From the NCBI GenBank assembly GCA_905221095.1, contig CAJNBV010000010.1, forward strand, positions 5,188 to 69,187: 64,000 bases of DNA, read 5' to 3'. This stretch comes from a bacterium. Lineage in GTDB: Bacteria > Bacillota > Bacilli > Lactobacillales > Streptococcaceae. The first letter of the stretch is position 1. Each line of letters begins with the position of its first letter. The notes under the pieces are model-generated. The model saw only the letters and a list, made by a program, of their open reading frames with translations, ran no database searches and was not told where the DNA came from. A program made the position numbers and the translations under genes. Shown piece after piece: positions 19,745 through 31,905 of the stretch.

Positions 19745-21262
19745 ATGAAAAAACGTCAAAGTGGTGTGTTGATGCACATCTCTTCTCTCCCAGGAGCCTA
19801 CGGAATCGGATCATTTGGTCAAAGTGCTTATGACTTCGTTGATTTCTTGGTTCGTACCAAACAACGTTACTGGCAAATCCTTCCATTAGGAACAACTAGT
19901 TACGGAGATTCTCCTTACCAATCTTTCTCAGCCTTCGCAGGGAACACTCATTTTATCGATTTGGATATCTTGGTGGAGCAAGGTTTATTGGAAGCAAGTG
20001 ACCTTGAAGGAGTTGACTTTGGTAGCGATGCATCTGAAGTTGACTATGCTAAAATCTACTATGCACGTCGTCCTCTTTTAGAAAAAGCGGTAAAACGTTT
20101 CTTTGAAGTCGGAGATGTTAAAGATTTTGAGAAATTTGCTCAAGACAACCAATCATGGCTTGAGCTCTTTGCTGAGTATATGGCTATCAAAGAGCATTTT
20201 GAAAATCTTGCTTGGACAGAATGGCCAGATGCAGATGCGCGTGCTCGTAAAGCTTCAGCACTTGAAAGTTACCGTGAGCAATTGGCAGATAAGTTGGTTT
20301 ACCACCGTGTGACTCAATACTTCTTCTTCCAACAATGGTTGAAATTGAAAGCTTACGCTAACGACAACCACATCGAAATCGTTGGGGACATGCCAATCTA
20401 CGTAGCGGAAGATTCAAGCGATATGTGGGCAAATCCACATCTCTTCAAGACAGATGTCAACGGTAAGGCGACTTGCATCGCAGGATGCCCACCAGATGAA
20501 TTTTCTGCAACTGGTCAGCTTTGGGGCAACCCAATCTATGACTGGGAAGCAATGGACAAAGACGGCTACAAATGGTGGATTGAACGCTTGCGTGAAAGCT
20601 TCAAAATCTACGACATCGTTCGTATCGACCACTTCCGTGGTTTCGAATCTTACTGGGAAATCCCTGCTGGTTCTGATACAGCAGCACCTGGTGAGTGGGT
20701 GAAAGGTCCTGGCTACAAGCTTTTTGCAGCCGTTAAGGAAGAACTTGGTGAGCTAAACATCATCGCTGAAGACCTTGGCTTCATGACAGATGAAGTTATT
20801 GAGTTGCGTGAACGTACTGGATTCCCAGGAATGAAGATTCTTCAATTTGCCTTCAACCCAGAAGACGAAAGTATCGATAGCCCACACTTGGCACCTGCTA
20901 ACTCAGTTATGTACACAGGAACTCACGATAACAATACGGTCCTTGGTTGGTACCGTAACGAGATCGATGATGCGACTCGTGAGTACATGGCTCGCTACAC
21001 GAACCGTAAAGAATACGAAACAGTGCCACACGCTATGCTTCGCACAGTCTTTTCATCAGTTAGCTTCATGGCAATTGCAACTATGCAAGATTTGCTAGAA
21101 TTGGATGAGACAGCTCGTATGAACTTCCCATCTACCCTTGGTGGAAACTGGTCTTGGCGTATGACTGAAGATCAATTGACACCAGCTGTCGAGGAAGGCT
21201 TGCTTGACTTGACAACAATCTATCGACGAATTAATGAAAATTTGGTAGAATTAAAGAAATAA
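19745..21262 (+). CDS. malQ: 4-alpha-glucanotransferase (amylomaltase)
   Basis: 505 aa GH77 enzyme, called MalM in pneumococcus. It transfers maltosyl units between maltodextrins, feeding longer chains to the phosphorylase encoded next. Visible motifs are [18 protein letters not shown], the nucleophile region [15 protein letters not shown], the acid/base region AEDLG and [10 protein letters not shown]. The ATG at 19745 follows GAGGTG; an upstream in-frame GTG at 19736 overlaps that site and is rejected. Separated from glgP by 25 bp. Confidence 0.96.
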   Translation: MKKRQSGVLMHISSLPGAYGIGSFGQSAYDFVDFLVRTKQRYWQILPLGTTSYGDSPYQSFSAFAGNTHFIDLDILVEQGLLEASDLEGVDFGSDASEVDYAKIYYARRPLLEKAVKRFFEVGDVKDFEKFAQDNQSWLELFAEYMAIKEHFENLAWTEWPDADARARKASALESYREQLADKLVYHRVTQYFFFQQWLKLKAYANDNHIEIVGDMPIYVAEDSSDMWANPHLFKTDVNGKATCIAGCPPDEFSATGQLWGNPIYDWEAMDKDGYKWWIERLRESFKIYDIVRIDHFRGFESYWEIPAGSDTAAPGEWVKGPGYKLFAAVKEELGELNIIAEDLGFMTDEVIELRERTGFPGMKILQFAFNPEDESIDSPHLAPANSVMYTGTHDNNTVLGWYRNEIDDATREYMARYTNRKEYETVPHAMLRTVFSSVSFMAIATMQDLLELDETARMNFPSTLGGNWSWRMTEDQLTPAVEEGLLDLTTIYRRINENLVELKK

Positions 21263-21287
21263 TACAATATCAGGAGACACCTTAAAC

Positions 21288-23546
21288 ATGTTATCACTAC
21301 AAGAATTTGTACAAAATCGTTACAATAAAACCATTGCAGAATGTAGCAATGAAGAGCTTTACCTTGCTCTTCTTAACTACAGCAAGCTTGCAAGCAGCCA
21401 AAAACCAGTCAACACTGGTAAAAAGAAAGTTTACTACATCTCAGCTGAGTTCTTGATTGGTAAACTCTTGTCAAACAACTTGATCAACCTTGGTCTTTAC
21501 GACGATGTCAAAAAAGAACTTGCTGCTGCAGGTAAAGACTTGATCGAAGTTGAAGAAGTTGAATTGGAACCATCTCTTGGTAATGGTGGTTTGGGACGTT
21601 TGGCTGCCTGCTTTATCGACTCAATTGCGACTCTTGGTTTGAATGGTGACGGTGTTGGTCTTAACTACCACTTTGGTCTTTTCCAACAAGTTCTTAAAAA
21701 CAACCAACAAGAAACAATTCCAAATGCATGGTTGACAGAGCAAAACTGGTTGGTTCGCTCAAGCCGTAGCTACCAAGTACCATTTGCAGACTTTACTTTG
21801 ACATCAACTCTTTATGATATTGATGTTACTGGTTATGAAACAGCAACTAAAAATCGCTTGCGTTTGTTTGACTTGGATTCAGTTGATTCTTCTATTATTA
21901 AAGACGGTATCAACTTTGACAAGACAGATATCGCTCGCAACTTGACTCTCTTCCTTTACCCAGATGATAGTGATCGTCAAGGTGAATTGCTCCGTATCTT
22001 CCAACAATACTTCATGGTTTCAAACGGTGCGCAATTGATCATCGACGAAGCAATCGAAAAAGGAAGCAACTTGCATGACCTTGCTGACTACGCAGTTGTA
22101 CAAATCAACGATACTCACCCATCAATGGTTATCCCTGAATTGATCCGTCTTTTGACTGCACGTGGTATCGAGCTTGACGAAGCAATCTCAATCGTTCGTA
22201 GCATGACTGCCTACACTAACCACACAATCCTTGCTGAAGCCCTTGAAAAATGGCCTCTTGAATTCTTGCAAGAAGTGGTTCCTCACTTGGTACCAATCAT
22301 TAAAGAATTGGACCGTCGCGTGAAAGCAGAATACAAAGATCCAGCTGTTCAAATTATCGATGAGAGCGGACGTGTTCACATGGCTCACATGGATATCCAC
22401 TACGGATACAGCGTTAACGGGGTAGCAGCACTTCACACTGAAATCTTGAAAAATTCTGAGTTGAAAGCTTTCTACGACCTTTACCCAGAAAAATTCAACA
22501 ACAAAACAAACGGTATCACTTTCCGTCGTTGGCTCATGCATGCTAACCCAAGCTTGTCTCACTACTTGGATGAGATTCTTGGAGACGGTTGGCACCATGA
22601 AGCAGATGAGCTTGAAAAACTCTTGTCTTACGAAGACAAAGCAGCTGTCAAAGAAAAATTGGAAAGCATCAAGGCTCACAACAAACGCAAATTGGCTCGT
22701 CACTTGAAAGAACACCAAGGTGTGGAAATCAATCCAAACTCTATCTTTGATATCCAAATCAAACGTCTTCACGAGTACAAACGCCAACAAATGAACGCTT
22801 TGTACGTAATCCACAAATACCTTGACATCAAAGCTGGTAACATCCCTGCTCGTCCAATCACAATCTTCTTTGGTGGTAAAGCAGCTCCAGCCTACACAAT
22901 CGCTCAAGACATTATCCACTTGATTCTTTGCATGTCAGAAGTTATTGCTAACGACCCAGCAGTAGCTCCACACTTGCAAGTAGTTATGGTTGAAAACTAC
23001 AACGTTACTGCAGCAAGTTTCCTTATCCCAGCATGTGATATCTCAGAACAAATCTCACTTGCTTCTAAAGAAGCTTCAGGTACTGGTAACATGAAATTCA
23101 TGTTGAACGGAGCTTTGACTCTTGGTACTATGGACGGAGCTAACGTGGAAATCGCTGAGTTGGTTGGCGACGAAAACATCTACATCTTCGGTGAAGATTC
23201 AGAAACTGTTATCGACCTTTACGCAAAAGCAGCTTACAAATCAAGCGAATTTTACGCTCGTGAAGCTATCAAACCATTGGTTGACTTCATCGTTAGCGAT
23301 GCAGTTCTTGCAGCTGGAAACAAAGAGCGCTTGGAACGTCTTTACAATGAATTGATCAACAAAGACTGGTTCATGACTCTTCTTGACTTGGAAGACTACA
23401 TCAAAGTGAAAGAGCAAATGCTTGCTGACTACGAAGACCGTGACGCATGGTTGGATAAAGTCATCGTTAACATTTCTAAAGCAGGATTCTTCTCATCTGA
23501 CCGTACAATCGCTCAGTATAACGAAGATATCTGGCACTTGAACTAA
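21288..23546 (+). CDS. glgP: glycogen/maltodextrin phosphorylase
   Basis: 752 aa GT35 phosphorylase (MalP in pneumococcus) that releases glucose-1-phosphate from maltodextrins in the cytoplasm. The N-terminal [15 protein letters not shown] substrate motif and the pyridoxal-phosphate site [28 protein letters not shown] (lysine in GNMKF) are intact. CAGGAGAC lies before the ATG. It is the distal gene of malQ-glgP, induced from the MalR-controlled promoter. The stop codon is immediately followed by a BOX element. Confidence 0.97.
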   Translation: MLSLQEFVQNRYNKTIAECSNEELYLALLNYSKLASSQKPVNTGKKKVYYISAEFLIGKLLSNNLINLGLYDDVKKELAAAGKDLIEVEEVELEPSLGNGGLGRLAACFIDSIATLGLNGDGVGLNYHFGLFQQVLKNNQQETIPNAWLTEQNWLVRSSRSYQVPFADFTLTSTLYDIDVTGYETATKNRLRLFDLDSVDSSIIKDGINFDKTDIARNLTLFLYPDDSDRQGELLRIFQQYFMVSNGAQLIIDEAIEKGSNLHDLADYAVVQINDTHPSMVIPELIRLLTARGIELDEAISIVRSMTAYTNHTILAEALEKWPLEFLQEVVPHLVPIIKELDRRVKAEYKDPAVQIIDESGRVHMAHMDIHYGYSVNGVAALHTEILKNSELKAFYDLYPEKFNNKTNGITFRRWLMHANPSLSHYLDEILGDGWHHEADELEKLLSYEDKAAVKEKLESIKAHNKRKLARHLKEHQGVEINPNSIFDIQIKRLHEYKRQQMNALYVIHKYLDIKAGNIPARPITIFFGGKAAPAYTIAQDIIHLILCMSEVIANDPAVAPHLQVVMVENYNVTAASFLIPACDISEQISLASKEASGTGNMKFMLNGALTLGTMDGANVEIAELVGDENIYIFGEDSETVIDLYAKAAYKSSEFYAREAIKPLVDFIVSDAVLAAGNKERLERLYNELINKDWFMTLLDLEDYIKVKEQMLADYEDRDAWLDKVIVNISKAGFFSSDRTIAQYNEDIWHLN

Positions 23547-23650
23547 TACTCTTCGAAAATCAAATTCAAACCACGTCAGCGTTGCCTTGCCGTACTCAAG
23601 TACAGTCTGCGGCTAGCTTCCTAGTTTGCTCTTTGATTTTCATTGAGTAT
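23546..23650 (+). repeat. BOX element, A-C
   Basis: boxA (CCACGTCAGCGTTGCCTTGCCG) joined directly to boxC (GCGGCTAGCTTCCTAG to CATTGAGTAT) with no boxB. It begins at the last base of the glgP stop codon. Confidence 0.95.
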
Positions 23651-23681
23651 AAGATACAAATTTATACTAATACATCTTGTA

Positions 23682-23860
23682 AAAAAGCGAGTTTCGATTG
23701 AAATTCGCTTTTTTTGAATGCTGTGGATTTGGGTCAATCTTGTCTTAAAAAGATAGAAATCATAGACGTATTGAAGGTTTAACACTCTCTTTCAACCTCA
23801 TCTTTCTTTGTAGATAATTACCTCATATTCCTTGTATTCGCTTACATAAAGTATTATAAT
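23682..23860 (+). promoter_or_regulatory. glgP-distal terminator and promoter of the next small gene
   Basis: AAAAGCGA...TCGCTTTTTT at 23682-23715 is a long stem and T tract. After AT-rich sequence with no gene, TTGTAT (23832-23837), 17 bp, TATAAT (23855-23860) forms a promoter for the ORF at 23887. Confidence 0.75.
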
Positions 23861-23886
23861 ATGATTGTAGGAAAGAAGGTGTTTTT

Positions 23887-24093
23887 ATGTGGAAAAAATA
23901 TTTTTCAAAATATAGATGGACAGATTTATTTTGGATTTTATTTATCATTTTGACCTGCCTCTATATTGGTAACCATGATTTGTTTCCTCTCAATCATCAA
24001 GAAATCTCTTTTCGTGGTAGTTTCTGGGGATTTGTACTTGCCTTATATCATTTACTATTCATTGATAAGTTTGTTATATCGAATCGAAAATAA
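23887..24093 (+). CDS. small hydrophobic protein
   Basis: 68 aa with two transmembrane segments (LFWILFIILTCLYIG and FWGFVLALYHLLFI) and short basic ends. It has a good promoter (TTGTAT-N17-TATAAT) and a GAAAGAAGG site before the ATG, which supports a real gene. I do not recognise the family. Confidence 0.65.
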   Translation: MWKKYFSKYRWTDLFWILFIILTCLYIGNHDLFPLNHQEISFRGSFWGFVLALYHLLFIDKFVISNRK

Positions 24094-24147
24094 ATATGAG
24101 GTATATACCTGACTGCCTACTTTTAAGATTGATTTTGGAGAAAGATT

Positions 24148-24318
24148 TTGTCTCTATTATTTGTTATTTTAAATTTATCTATTTTGTACAAGATCTATTC
24201 TTTGAGGCGGGAGAAATCGAAATACTTGATTTATACGGCCTATATCATATTTGGGGTAAATGTAATATATGGTATTCAATGGTTATTAAGAGAACTGATT
24301 TCAACTAATTCCCCTTAA
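24148..24318 (+). CDS. possible small membrane protein with TTG start
   Basis: 56 codons beginning TTG at 24148, 7 nt after GGAG (24137-24140). The product would have a hydrophobic N-terminus (LSLLFVILNLSILYKIY), a basic loop (SLRRE) and a second hydrophobic segment (YLIYTAYIIFGVNVIYGIQWLL), a plausible two-helix membrane protein like its upstream neighbour. The overlapping ATG frame at 24096-24308 gives a cysteine- and tyrosine-rich product without protein-like character and was not chosen. It could equally be the 3' part of a frameshifted gene. Confidence 0.4.
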   Translation: MSLLFVILNLSILYKIYSLRREKSKYLIYTAYIIFGVNVIYGIQWLLRELISTNSP

Positions 24319-24337
24319 TGTGTATGGAAACTATAAC

Positions 24338-24385
24338 AAAACGCATAAGATTAAGGTTTTGAGCACCTGTTCTTATGCGTTTTTG
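24338..24385 (+). terminator. terminator
   Basis: AAAACGCATAAGA/TCTTATGCGTTTT, a 13-bp perfect stem ending in a T tract. Nearly the same stem sequence is used at 47173-47218. Confidence 0.88.
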
Positions 24386-24432
24386 TAATATTGAGGATTT
24401 TCAGTAAGTTTTCTACCTTTGCGAAGTCTAGT

Positions 24433-25281
24433 TTAGAATACTTTCCCAACCAGAATCTCAGCCTCAATAGTAATCTCTGTCAGTTGGCTCCAGTCAATCT
24501 TAGTCTGGTCGATGTGAAAGAGAAGGGGTGTCATACTGAGTAGGGCTTGGAGTTGTTCTGCTGTGATAGTCTTAGTCAGAGAGGCCGTTTGGCTAGATAG
24601 GATGGTAAAGTGTTCTTGGAAATGATTTTTGATATCTTGATTAGAATAATCCTTGTTTGTCAGCTGGTCCTGTACCCTTTGACGGATTTCTTTGAGGTGA
24701 TTTTCAGTTGGGATAACCTTTATCAGGATACCGTCTTTGGATAAAACGCGACGAAATTCTCCATAGTTAGCAGGCGAAAAGATATCAAGTAGAATATCCA
24801 TGCTGGCGTCTTTTATAGGAAGACGAGATAGGTCACCAACGAACCAATTGACTGCCCAGTTAGGTTCGCTCTTGGCAGCGATTTGGACGGAATCTTTGGA
24901 GATATCAAATGCATAGAAGGTTTTGCCAGGATGACTTTCTTGGAGTTTACGAGAGTAGAAACCTTCGCCACAACCAATATCCAAGACTGTTTTGGCACTT
25001 TCTGAGCTTGAAAGTAAATTTGAGATGGCTTCTAAAATAGCTTGGTAAAAGCCGGCTTCTAGGATTTGTTGACGGTTTTGAAAGTTTTCCTTGTCATAGT
25101 TGGCAGATTGCTTGATTTGAGGTGCCAGATTGACATAGCCAAATTTAGCCAAGTCGAAAGAATGGCGATTGTTACATTTGAGACTGCTCTCTACCAGAGT
25201 CAGATTTTCTTGGCAGATAGGACAGGCAAAGGCAGTCGCAGCAGCGAAGCGCTGAAGTTTGGGTTTGAGGTTTGTATTCAT
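24433..25281 (-). CDS. rlmA: 23S rRNA (guanine-N1)-methyltransferase, RlmA(II) type
   Basis: 282 aa SAM-dependent methyltransferase. The N-terminal zinc site is CPICQENL...CNNRHSF (Cys20, Cys23, Cys36, His40 approximately). SAM motif I is VLDIGCGEGFYS, and MDILLDIFSPANYGEFRRVL is typical of RlmA/RrmA. The Gram-positive RlmA(II) enzyme methylates G748 in 23S rRNA and influences telithromycin and tylosin susceptibility in pneumococci. Monocistronic on the minus strand. Confidence 0.9.
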   Translation of the reverse strand: MNTNLKPKLQRFAAATAFACPICQENLTLVESSLKCNNRHSFDLAKFGYVNLAPQIKQSANYDKENFQNRQQILEAGFYQAILEAISNLLSSSESAKTVLDIGCGEGFYSRKLQESHPGKTFYAFDISKDSVQIAAKSEPNWAVNWFVGDLSRLPIKDASMDILLDIFSPANYGEFRRVLSKDGILIKVIPTENHLKEIRQRVQDQLTNKDYSNQDIKNHFQEHFTILSSQTASLTKTITAEQLQALLSMTPLLFHIDQTKIDWSQLTEITIEAEILVGKVF

Positions 25282-25359
25282 AGTTTAAGTGTATCAAAAG
25301 AGGCAAGTGAAAGCAACTTTAGGAGTAAGTAGATGGGAGATTCAGTAGAAATAAAACTA

Positions 25360-25464
25360 ATACTCTTCGAAAATCAAATTCAAACCACGTCAACGTCGCC
25401 TTGCCGTACTCAAGTATAGCCTGCGGCTAGTTTCCTAGTTTGCTCTTTGATTTTCATTGAGTAT
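25360..25464 (+). repeat. BOX element, A-C
   Basis: Same A-C structure as the copy at 23546, with boxA core GTCAACGTCGCCTTGCCG and boxC ending TTTTCATTGAGTAT. The two copies differ at only a few bases. Confidence 0.95.
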
Positions 25465-25488
25465 AATTCTCCAATTTATAAAATGAAA

Positions 25489-25517
25489 TTGCTTTTATAT
25501 CTAAATTGCTATATAAT
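25489..25517 (+). promoter_or_regulatory. promoter for the 25539 gene and P-type ATPase
   Basis: TTGCTT (25489-25494), 17 bp, TATAAT (25512-25517), directly after the BOX element. Confidence 0.78.
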
Positions 25518-25538
25518 AATTATAAGGAGGAAATAAGT

Positions 25539-25817
25539 ATGTTAAAAGAAGTATTAACCGTTGCAAAAGTTGCGAAAAAATCTTCATTATTTTTGGGTGG
25601 TGTCGCATTTGGTACCCTTGGTTTGAAAATCTTAGCAAGTAAGGAAGCTAAAAAAGGTTATTCTAAAGCTTTGGCTAAGGCTTACAAGTTAAAAGACGAG
25701 CTAGATGCATCTGTTTCTGTTGTGAAACAACATGGAGACGATGTTTTGCAAGATGCCAAATATTTGTACGAGCAAGAGAAAAAAGAAGAGCAATTAGATA
25801 GCCTTATAGGAGAATAA
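25539..25817 (+). CDS. DUF6110-like small protein
   Basis: 92 aa with an N-terminal hydrophobic helix rich in glycine (KSSLFLGGVAFGTLGLKILAS) followed by a helical, charged C-terminal region (KAYKLKDELDASVSVV). The ATG at 25539 follows AAGGAGG by 8 nt. The stop is one base from the start of the P-type ATPase, so they are co-transcribed; in Firmicutes such proteins recur next to this kind of ATPase. It may be a small membrane accessory subunit; that is inference. Confidence 0.75.
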   Translation: MLKEVLTVAKVAKKSSLFLGGVAFGTLGLKILASKEAKKGYSKALAKAYKLKDELDASVSVVKQHGDDVLQDAKYLYEQEKKEEQLDSLIGE

Positions 25818-25818
25818 T

Positions 25819-27882
25819 ATGTCTTTTAAAGTGCTATATAGAGGATATCAACATATCCGACTATCATCTTCTTTTTCACTTACCTTGGATATTCAAGACT
25901 ATCTTCGTTCCTTGGCGAGAGATGAGAAGGGAATTGAGTCTATCCAGTTTTACATGGATCAACAGCACTTTACCCTACGTATAAAAGAAGGCTTCTCTGT
26001 ATTAGACAATGCAGAAGCCTTTTTAAAAAGAATTGATAAAGGGAAAGTTTCTGAGTTGATGACTCTTCCTGTTCGTAGAGAAGAGAGTGCCTATTCTATC
26101 GTTTCAGGTGCAGCGATTAAGCGTGTGCTTTTTCGTAGTCTTGTGCCGTCTCCTATTCGCTATATATGGACTTGTTATCAGGCTTTTGGCTATGTTAAAG
26201 AAGCCTATCAAACACTAGCGCGTAAGGAGCTAACGATGGAAGTCTTGGACTGTTCGGCTATTTTATTGTCTTTGTTTATGAACCAATCCAAGACTGCCAG
26301 CAACATCATGTTTATGCTTGATTTGGGGAATCATTTAGATCAGTGGTCCTTGAAAAAAACTGCAACAGATTTAGAACAAAGCCTTCTTGCAAAAGAAAGC
26401 GATGTATTCTTGGTACAGGGCGATACGGTCGTTAGTATCAAGAGTTCCGATGTTCAAATAGGAGATGTCTTGGTCCTATCTCAAGGAAATGAAATTCTGT
26501 TTGATGGACAAGTAGTTTCAGGTTTAGGTATGGTCAACGAAAGTTCCTTGACGGGAGAGAGTTTTCCAGTTGAAAAAAGAGAGTCTGATTTGGTTTGTGC
26601 AAACACAGTCTTGGAGACTGGGGAGCTACGCATTCGTGTAACCGATAATCAGATGAACAGCCGTATTTTACAGCTGATTGAGTTGATGAAGAAATCTGAA
26701 GAAAACAAGAAAACGAAACAACGCTATTTCATCAAGATGGCGGACAAGGTCGTCAAATATAATTTCTTGGGGGCTGGGCTGACTTACCTATTGACAGGTT
26801 CTTTTTCTAAGGCTATTTCATTCCTATTGGTTGATTTCTCCTGCGCTTTGAAAATCTCTACTCCTGTAGCTTATTTGACAGCTATCAAAGAAGGGTTGAA
26901 CCGTGAAATGGTGATTAAGGATGGAGATGTTCTAGAGAAATATCTGGAAGTTGATACTTTCTTGTTTGATAAGACAGGAACAATCACAACTAGCTATCCT
27001 ATAGTTGAAAAGGTGTTACCTTTTGGGGACTATAGCGAGGAAGATATTCTCAGAATCAGTGCCTGTCTTGAGGAACACATTTATCATCCTATTGCTAATG
27101 CCATTGTCAAACAAGCCGAGATAGAGGGGATTGAACATGAGGAAATGCATGGGAAACTCCAATATATCGCAAGTAAGGGAATTAAGTCACATATTGATGG
27201 CCAACCAGTTCTTATTGGGAATTATGTCTTGATGCAGGATGAGCAGATTCACATTAGTTTGGAACAACATGCTTTGATTGAAGAGCACAAGAATCACTAC
27301 AATCTCTTATTTTTAGCCTACCAGAATGAATTGATTGGAATGTTCTGCATTCATACTCCTTTGAGAAAAGAAGCAAAAGCAGCCTTGGAGAAACTTAAGG
27401 CACAAGGGAAAAAATTGATTCTGGCAACAGGGGACACCTTGGTTAGAACAGAGGAATTAGTCAAAGATTTGCCCTTTGATCAGGTCTATACAGACTTGAA
27501 ACCTGATGGGAAATTTGAGTTAGTAGAGGAACTGCAGAAAGCAGGTCACACTATTTTGATGGTTGGAGATGGATTGAATGACTCGGCGGCTCTAACCCTA
27601 TCAGATATCGGTGTGGTGATGAATGAGAGTGCAGATATTTCTAAGCAGATGAGTGATATCTTATTGTTAGATAATCGCTTGGATTTCTTCCAAGAGTTGG
27701 ATTCGCTATCATCATCTTTGCAAACACTCATCAAGAAGAATATTCAAGATACCGTTGTCGTAAATAGTAGTTTGATTGGCTTTGGCTTGTTTAATTGGCT
27801 CAGTCCTTCAAATCTCTCTATCTTACATAATCTAACAACCTTGCGCATTGTCCTGCGTAGTCTGTCTATTAAAAATAGATAG
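25819..27882 (+). CDS. heavy-metal-type P1B ATPase with an S-T-P motif
   Basis: 687 aa cation-transporting ATPase. The TGES motif (SLTGESFP), phosphorylation site DKTGTITT (Asp near residue 384) and GDGLNDSAAL hinge are all intact. The transmembrane metal-site motif is LKISTPVAY rather than the CPC or CPx of copper and zinc pumps, and the N-terminal ~70 residues look like a metal-binding HMA fold without its CxxC. In these respects it resembles actinobacterial CtpC-like ATPases implicated in manganese handling. Substrate not determinable from sequence. Confidence 0.88.
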   Translation: MSFKVLYRGYQHIRLSSSFSLTLDIQDYLRSLARDEKGIESIQFYMDQQHFTLRIKEGFSVLDNAEAFLKRIDKGKVSELMTLPVRREESAYSIVSGAAIKRVLFRSLVPSPIRYIWTCYQAFGYVKEAYQTLARKELTMEVLDCSAILLSLFMNQSKTASNIMFMLDLGNHLDQWSLKKTATDLEQSLLAKESDVFLVQGDTVVSIKSSDVQIGDVLVLSQGNEILFDGQVVSGLGMVNESSLTGESFPVEKRESDLVCANTVLETGELRIRVTDNQMNSRILQLIELMKKSEENKKTKQRYFIKMADKVVKYNFLGAGLTYLLTGSFSKAISFLLVDFSCALKISTPVAYLTAIKEGLNREMVIKDGDVLEKYLEVDTFLFDKTGTITTSYPIVEKVLPFGDYSEEDILRISACLEEHIYHPIANAIVKQAEIEGIEHEEMHGKLQYIASKGIKSHIDGQPVLIGNYVLMQDEQIHISLEQHALIEEHKNHYNLLFLAYQNELIGMFCIHTPLRKEAKAALEKLKAQGKKLILATGDTLVRTEELVKDLPFDQVYTDLKPDGKFELVEELQKAGHTILMVGDGLNDSAALTLSDIGVVMNESADISKQMSDILLLDNRLDFFQELDSLSSSLQTLIKKNIQDTVVVNSSLIGFGLFNWLSPSNLSILHNLTTLRIVLRSLSIKNR

Positions 27883-27901
27883 ATGATAGTTATTAACAGC
27901 A

Positions 27902-27940
27902 AAAAGGAGTTACCTTTCTCGAGGTTAACTCCTTTGTTTA
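27902..27940. terminator. convergent terminator
   Basis: AAAGGAGTTACC...GGTTAACTCCTTTG stem (one unpaired base) between the ATPase gene and tyrS. Confidence 0.75.
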
Positions 27941-27959
27941 TAGGTAAATGTTGAACAGT

Positions 27960-29216
27960 TTAGTAAGTCAATACAAAGTATTTTTTCTTACCACGACGGA
28001 TAACAGTCAGTTCGTTTTCTAACTTATCTGCGTCACTCAAGACATAGTCAAGGTCTTGGATACGGTCGCCGTTTACGTAGATAGCTCCGTTTTGGACATC
28101 TTCACGGGCTTGGCGTTTTGAGTTCACCACACCAGATGAAACGAGCAGTTCCACGATATTGTGGTTTTCGTCTGCTTGAACTTGGTAGTTTGGTACTCCA
28201 CGAAGTCCTTGTTTGAGTTCTTTGACAGAAAGGTTTTTGATGTTTCCTGCAAAGAGTTGCTCAGTGATGTTAAGAGCTTCTTTGTAGGCTTCTTCGCCGT
28301 GAACAAGTGTGACAACTTCACGAGCCAAGACTTTTTGAGCTAAGCGTTCGTGTGGAGCTGCTTCAAATTGTTTGCGGATGTCTTCAATCTCCGCAAGTGA
28401 CAAGAAAGTGAAGATTTTCAAGAAGCGAACAGCGTCTGCGTCCATAACGTTCATCCAGAATTGGTACATTTCGTATGGAGAAGTCTTTTCAGGATTGAGC
28501 CAGACTGCGTTTCCTTCTGATTTACCAAATTTCTTACCAGTTGCATCTGTAATCAATGGAACTGTGATAACGTGACCAGTCTTGTCAGACTTACGACGAA
28601 GCAATTCGGTACCAGCTGTCATATTTCCCCATTGGTCAGAACCGCCGATTTGTAGCGTTACGTTGTGGTCTTGGTTAAGGACGAAGAAGTCGTAACCTTG
28701 CATGATTTGGTAGGCAAACTCAGTGTAAGAAATTCCTGTTTCTATGCGTTTTTTAACAGATTCTTTACTCATCATGTAGTTGACAGTAAAGTATTTTCCG
28801 ATATCACGGAGGAAGTCAATGAAGCTGATGCTGCCAAACCAGTCGTAGTTGTTGACCATGACAGCTTTGTTTTCACCATTTTCAAAGTCAAGAAAACGAG
28901 AAAGTTGTCCTTGGATAGACTTGACCCAGCCATCTACTGTGTCTTTTGTTTGGAGACTACGTTCAGCATCTTTGAAGGACGGATCTCCGATGAGACCTGT
29001 AGCACCGCCAACGAGCGCATAAGGTTTGTGACCTGCTAGTTGCAAGCGACGACTTGTCAAGATTGCGACAAGGTGGCCTAGGTGAAGGCTGTCAGCAGTT
29101 GGATCGTAGCCAGTATAATAAGAAACTTGACCTTCTTCTAGGGCTTTACGCAAAGCTTCTTCATCAGTCGTTTGAAAAATCAAACCACGCTCTTTTAGCT
29201 CATCAAAAATGTGCAT
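27960..29216 (-). CDS. tyrS: tyrosyl-tRNA synthetase
   Basis: 418 aa class I synthetase. The HIGH-type motif is HLGHL (about residues 45-49), the tRNA/tyrosine-binding segment is [14 protein letters not shown], the KMSKS loop is KFGKSEGN, and a C-terminal S4 RNA-binding domain begins around residue 350. AAGGAG precedes the ATG. An extended -10 (TGA-TACAAT, 29254-29259 minus strand) drives it, divergent from pbp1b. No T-box leader fits in the ~130-bp gap. Confidence 0.98.
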   Translation of the reverse strand: MHIFDELKERGLIFQTTDEEALRKALEEGQVSYYTGYDPTADSLHLGHLVAILTSRRLQLAGHKPYALVGGATGLIGDPSFKDAERSLQTKDTVDGWVKSIQGQLSRFLDFENGENKAVMVNNYDWFGSISFIDFLRDIGKYFTVNYMMSKESVKKRIETGISYTEFAYQIMQGYDFFVLNQDHNVTLQIGGSDQWGNMTAGTELLRRKSDKTGHVITVPLITDATGKKFGKSEGNAVWLNPEKTSPYEMYQFWMNVMDADAVRFLKIFTFLSLAEIEDIRKQFEAAPHERLAQKVLAREVVTLVHGEEAYKEALNITEQLFAGNIKNLSVKELKQGLRGVPNYQVQADENHNIVELLVSSGVVNSKRQAREDVQNGAIYVNGDRIQDLDYVLSDADKLENELTVIRRGKKKYFVLTY

Positions 29217-29311
29217 GTGTCTTTTCTCCTTTTTAAAATTATTGTTTCTAACTATTGTATCACAAACTTGGGCAATAGCCTAGCAGAATAGGGAAGAAAG
29301 TGGCTATTTTA

Positions 29312-31823
<2,512 letters not shown>

Positions 31824-31845
31824 GTTCTATGAACTGTGCTAAATG

Positions 31846-31878
31846 AAGTGGCTAATCAATTGATTGCCACTTTTTTCT
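31846..31878 (+). terminator. pbp1b terminator
   Basis: AAGTGGC...GCCACTT with inner AATCA/TGATT pairing, followed by TTTTTT. Confidence 0.88.
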
Positions 31879-31905
31879 TTTGTCCTTTCGTGTTACAATA
31901 AAGGT

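Noticed and set aside
24096..24308. 70-codon ATG ORF
   Set aside because: Composition is unlike a protein and the overlapping frame from 24148 is more coherent; no ribosome binding site.
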